From Galaxea fascicularis (Eukaryota > Cnidaria > Anthozoa > Scleractinia > Euphylliidae): a stretch of DNA of 64,000 nt. Location: assembly GCA_948470475.1 (NCBI GenBank), contig OX419335.1, positions 41,096,525 to 41,160,524 on the forward strand, in the 5' to 3' direction. The notes beneath the pieces were generated by a model. It did no database searches. It had not been told where the DNA came from and was given only the letters and a program-made list of their open reading frames with translations. Positions 59,930 to 64,000 of the stretch are shown here, piece by piece. A program made the translations under genes and the position numbers. How positions within the stretch are numbered: the stretch's first letter is position 1; every line of letters starts with the position of its first letter.

Positions 59930-60560
59930 GCTGTTGAGACTATACAGTCCTCCCAAAAAGTTGCTAAAAAACTTAACAAGCTGCTTATCCAAAAAAGGGC
60001 TTCCCTTCCTTCAAGAAGTGAGGAAAAATAGAAACAGAAAATCCAGCCCTTTGAAAATGAAACTGTTGATTGTAAAAAATCCTACCAATTATCGTTTCTC
60101 TGACTCTAAACTCCGAGCATTTCAATTTAAATTCTTACACAAGAGGCTTGCTGCAAATGACTTTTTATGTAAACTTGGACTAGAGCAAACTAACCTATGC
60201 TCCTTTTGCGAAGAAGCTGCGGAAACCCTGGGTACACCTTTTTTGGAACTGCAACCACGCAAAGCTGTTATGGGGAATAGCTTTCGAATGGATAAGATCT
60301 GAAAGACTTAAAGCTTTCCCCTTCTTTCCGTTTGGTCCTTACTGACAATATATCAGATCTCCTTGTACACCAGATCATTCTTATCGTTAGATCCTACATA
60401 TACATTTGCTTTTTACCAAAGCTGCAAATGTTGACACAGCTAGTTAAGATAGCTATGAAAGTGGAAAAACAAGCGGCCCTAGAAAACAACACAGTTAGGG
60501 CATTTGAAGCGAAATGGTCACGACTTAAAAATAGTCCCTCGCATATGAAGTAATCCAAAT
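59930..60560 (+). pseudogene. L1/Tx1-like LINE C-terminal fragment
   Basis: The plus-strand frame reads LTSCLSKKGLPFLQEVRKN, then FSDSKLRAFQFKFLHKRL and LGLEQTNLCSFCEEAAETL. Known: LRxFQFKxLHK and LCSFC followed by E-rich sequence mark the region after reverse transcriptase in L1/Tx1 LINEs, where a zinc-finger-like CxxC lies. A frameshift near 60235 moves the rest (FEWIRSERLKAFPFFPFG) to another frame. The last readable block is IAMKVEKQAALENN to SHMK and a TAA at about 60550. Orientation is opposite to the adjacent LINE remnant. Confidence 0.75.
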
Positions 60561-60879
60561 GGTGGAAAAAATATGGCTGCCATTGTTGTATGCCGTACTT
60601 CAGTGATAAAAAACTCACTGTTTTACTGTGTCGTAAGTAGGTTAGTTTTCGTTGTGAGGTCGCGTATCATTCAGCTGTTAAGTACGTCTGTATTGTAACG
60701 TAGGCAATATAGCAACCACATCTTTGTATCTGAGACGTATTTGTAAAGTAGAATAAATTTTAAAAAATCTAAAAGAAAAACTGTATACAAAATTTTCTAG
60801 ACTATAAACAAAGGAGCACAGAATTGAAATCTTCAAAAATGTAACAGTGTTTACGTTTACGGCATACATGTTTCCTCAG

Positions 60880-61980
60880 AACGAACGTCTGGCTTCTTCA
60901 GTGCTAGCAACTGAAAAGACGATTTCTAAAGCGTATCCCTTGAGAATAGTTACAGTAAAGATAAATGGAGAAATGTGAAAAACAACTACAATGAGGAAGG
61001 GCTTTTGCCATAAGTTATGGATGGGCTCTTTTATCTCGAGTTAAAGGAGGCAGGGGAATAATCAATTATTCCAAAGTATTCACTCCAGCATGAGGAGTGG
61101 TCTAATCTACATAACAGGCAGCGCAGCCTGCGCAAGAAAACTGTACACTACGCCAAAGCGAAGCCCACTAGGGAAGGGATCTTTTACACTAAACAGGGAA
61201 CTAATCTTGAAGAGAAAAAACTAAATTAATTTCTAACTTATTGGAATATATCTTCAAAATAGACGAAAATAAAGAACACATTTTCAGGGACTTAAATGAA
61301 AATTTTACTCAAAGAAATCTTTGCACCTCCTGGCCACTCCACGGCTTGCGCTTGAAGAACAACCTAAAAGCTAAGCATCGATAATGCCGACTTGCCGACC
61401 TAAACCGGCACTAATCTTCTACAAAAGGATCATGCTCAGCTACTTTGCGGTGTGGCGTCTTGATTGATTGTTTTTGGATGCCCCTCCCTCCTCCCACCCA
61501 GCCCATGGGAAGAAAAATCTAATTTTCTACTTTCTTGTGCTTCCTGGTCTTTGAGAGCTCTACCTAACAAACGTTTGACTCTACGTCTGAAAATAAAGCA
61601 CTAACGACATATTCTTATTGGTCATTTACATTTCAGTCTTGCGTAACCCTCTGAGAATTTTGCGGTTCTCCGGCCATAAAAGGTTATGAGGCTTGCCATA
61701 CGTAGAGCGGAAAACTGTCTATATCTTTCAACTCCTTTGATCCATTTCCGTCTGCGCTGCCAGCAGCACTTTGTCAACAGAAGAGGCTATAAAAATACAA
61801 ACGAAAAACAAACCTCGAGCTGGTGATAAATTATTTCAGCATGGGAAAATTTCTCCAACTTAGAAAGGAATTCACGGCGGCTACATTGGTGCAATAAAAC
61901 GTTTTGCAAGCTTACGTCCTATTCAAGCCATTCAAAGACGTTAAGTCACTGCAAGTTAAGCAAATTGAATATCAGTGCTA
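60880..61980. other. No recognised gene
   Basis: Non-coding, with no open frame or repeat I can support. Confidence 0.4.
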
Positions 61981-61983
61981 AAA

Positions 61984-62028
61984 GAGTAGTAGCAGCAGCA
62001 GTAGTAGTAGTAAACTTTATTTAAGTGT
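61984..62028 (-). mobile_element. Probable LINE 3' end with (AGC/AGT)n tail
   Basis: The minus strand reads TTAAATAAAGTTTACTACTA and continues into CTACTGCTGCTGCTACTACT. This is an AATAAA plus microsatellite tail, as in CR1/L2 3' ends. No coding part is attached. Confidence 0.4.
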
Positions 62029-62344
62029 CAATCGTTCTAGCGTTATCCATTCTAATTGGTGACAGTAATTACAAAATAAGATTATTGAATAAGCGAGTTC
62101 ATAGTTAACAACTTATACGAGGAAAGCAATTAAACACCTTTTCATGGTGTTTTAGCACTGGCGTGAACTTAACGTTAGTGCAGCGGGATGTGAATAACTC
62201 TTACGTATGATGCAGACGGACTGAACATCTGTATACCCACTATATGGAAACCCAATGTAGATAACTCCTTTACTTGCTTGAGCCGCGACAAAGTTGACAT
62301 TTTCCGGCTTACAACACCTCAATAGTCAACAAACGACGACCCAC

Positions 62345-63176
62345 AACACTATGGTAATAGGCCATTTGCAGTTCACGTTCACATGATACAGCGGAAGCCC
62401 GCTTTATGACCACCTCGTTATTACGACCACTTTTTTTTGGCCAGGCAAAATGCCCGTACATTTTCTTGTAAAAACACCCCGGTAATGCGACCAACGACCG
62501 CTTTTTTAATTCCCAGCATTTTTCTTTGTTTTTAACCTCGTTAATACGAGCACTAATACACTCAGACAAGCGGTAATGGAAAGTAAATCGTGAGAAAATG
62601 TGTATTACATGTCATATCGTTATCATTGAAACATCAATTCAATACAGTAGCTCACGTCATTTAAAAGGAAAAGGAGTCTTGATAAACAATAGTGTACTAC
62701 CGTAATTACATGGTGTTGGTGTTGACACAATATCATAAGAGTTTTTCCCAAAATTACGTGCGGCAGTTCGTTCCTGTTTGTTTGGTTTCAGGAGTAGCTC
62801 TTGTCAAAATAGTTCTGTTTCAATTAAAGTACCGTATTTTATTATTTGAATGCGATGTGAAAGCTCGAGAACAGTTGTTTGAAGGTGAAATATTGACACG
62901 CTTGAAATACGTACACGTCACTGTTGTAAACACGCCAGCTATGAAATATGACCCTACCCCGTTAATACGACCACTTTATTTTGGCCCGTTGGTGGTGGTA
63001 TTAACGGGGTTCCACTGTACAAAAAAACACCTTGCTTGAGAGCAAATTGCGCACTGAGACATCCAAAACAAAGCAACTTCACTAAATTTTCTTTTGTTTT
63101 GGGTTTTCCAGAGGGCAATGTGCTCTCAAGCACGGTTTTTTTGTAACATGTGAACGTAAACTGCAAAACGCCTGTT
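62345..63176. mobile_element. Outer inverted repeat enclosing the Tc1/pogo-like MITE
   Basis: GGCCATTTGCAGTTCACGTT followed by CACATGATA at the left is mirrored by ACATGTGAACGTAAACTGCA and AAACGCC at the right. The region between 63037 and 63135 also contains the inverted pair GCTTGAGAGCAAATTG/CAATGTGCTCTCAAGC. This suggests an older MITE with the 62389 element inserted in it. Confidence 0.55.
62389..63017. mobile_element. Tc1/pogo-like MITE with TA target duplication
   Basis: CAGCGGAAGCCCGC at the left and, inverted, CAGTGGAACCCCGTTAATAC at the right are imperfect terminal inverted repeats. TA flanks both ends (62387-62388 and 63018-63019). The interior repeats the CGNTATTACGACCAC type sequence several times (subterminal). 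No transposase is seen, so it is a non-autonomous element. Confidence 0.75.
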
Positions 63177-63179
63177 AAC

Positions 63180-63860
63180 CAAACAATCCCCTTTTTAGAC
63201 ACTGCGGTCGAAGGAGATTTGGATGGGTACCTCCTTCAGAAATTCTTCATTTTCGGACAAGTACCTAGCTTATGATTCACATCATTCACATTCTATAAAA
63301 TGCAATATTTCCGAGGGCCTGTACGATAATTTCAAACACCACATTACAAAACCATCAGTTATCTCTCAAGAAAAAGAAACATCTCCCATCAGCTCTTGTT
63401 CCTAACGCTTATCCGTATTCATTTGCAAAAAACATCACGAACACCAAGAAACAAACAGCAGTTCTGCCTCGGTTCTGCCATACGTCAAAGGGTTCTCAGA
63501 GGCTCTTCGTCGCTGCATACAACAACAGGGCGATCACACCAACTGCAACCTAGAGGCGTTGCCGATCCAGTAAAAGAAGGACGGAAGCTGGAACCCAATC
63601 CTCCACCGTTCCAGAACACAGCAGTGAGACAGGGCACTATCCCGTAAGGTAAAGGTTACTGACTGAGACCCACTTTGGAAAACGCGTGGGGTAAAAGAGG
63701 CTCACTTCGCCTTGACAACATTAACAGGGGTACTGGAATTGAAATTCCTCAAGCGTACACGCCCACGTTCAAACAACACAGCAGTCGATTGGTATCAAAG
63801 CGGACTACCGAGGGGAACTTCTAGTCCAAACGACAAGGCTCGAAATTTTTCAATCAACAG
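63180..63860 (+). pseudogene. Penelope-like element fragment, endonuclease core deleted
   Basis: The plus-strand frames together read SVLPYVKGFSEALRRCIQQ (from about 63465), ADPVKEGRK, VPEHSSETGHYPV, DPLWKTRGVKEA and DNINRGTGIEIPQAYTP...KQHSSR. Known: Penelope-like proteins have the reverse transcriptase C-terminus followed by a GIY-YIG endonuclease with these flanking words. The GVVY/YVGET part of the catalytic module should lie between DPVKEGRK and PEHSSE but is missing, and the frame shifts several times. It is a dead, internally deleted copy. Identification is by recalled motif wording and was not searched. Confidence 0.65.
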
Positions 63861-64000
63861 CCCAAGCGAGGAAAAAACGCACCGCCAATCACCACCAAAC
63901 ATAGTGCTACTAATTAATTGATTCACAGCCAGTCGTCACCATCGCCTGATACAGACCAGCAGTATAGCGTTCGTAAAGCCCTGTGCAAACGAACGCAACA

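Noticed and set aside
61990..62013. CRISPR-like short repeat
   Set aside because: Simple AGC/AGT microsatellite in a eukaryotic genome, with no spacers.
62692..63039. 115-codon plus-strand open frame
   Set aside because: Lies wholly inside the Tc1/pogo-like MITE and runs into its terminal repeat; not a transposase.

Overview
This is eukaryotic, intron-rich, AT-rich DNA with many short transposons. The gene set (PNUTS and an LMX1-class LIM-homeobox gene) and the repeat spectrum (tRNA-headed SINEs, foldback MITEs, Penelope-like remnants, and R2-, CR1/L2- and L1/Tx1-like LINE fragments) fit an anthozoan cnidarian, most likely a stony coral or sea anemone. That assignment rests on recognised gene and repeat families, not on any database search.

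Region by region: (1) 1-6.95 kb holds the 3' half of a plus-strand PPP1R10/PNUTS gene: six coding exons, GT-AG introns with consistent phases, and a C-terminal CCCH zinc finger ending in the signature HPGVNGPP. Its introns carry MITEs and a decayed SINE. (2) 6.95-14.5 kb is the tail-to-tail interval between the two genes, with a TTAA-flanked MITE, a tRNA-derived SINE and a hammerhead-like motif. (3) 14.5-29.84 kb holds an LMX1-type LIM-homeobox gene on the minus strand. It encodes two LIM domains, a homeodomain split over three exons and a Pro/Met/Gln-rich C-terminus. A short proximal first exon near 29.8 kb and a distal one near 36.1 kb can both splice in the same phase to the first LIM exon. 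Its introns hold an inverted SINE trio, a 126-bp palindrome, a LINE 3' end and the endonuclease end of an R2-type retrotransposon. (4) 30-58 kb is a long gene-poor stretch in which I see only MITEs, microsatellites, a Penelope-type inverted repeat and one weak candidate terminal exon near 43.0 kb. (5) 58-64 kb is a graveyard of transposons: a LINE reverse transcriptase with YVDD, an L1/Tx1-like C-terminus, nested MITEs and a Penelope-like endonuclease fragment.

The two genes have no evident functional link. PNUTS is a housekeeping nuclear PP1-targeting subunit, and LMX1 is a developmental transcription factor. The large, gene-poor DNA upstream of and within LMX1 is typical of developmental regulators and probably contains enhancers, although none can be identified by eye. 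I found no CRISPR, rRNA or intact tRNA gene. The least ordinary material is a set of hammerhead-ribozyme-like motifs at three loci, together with a Penelope-like endonuclease fragment.
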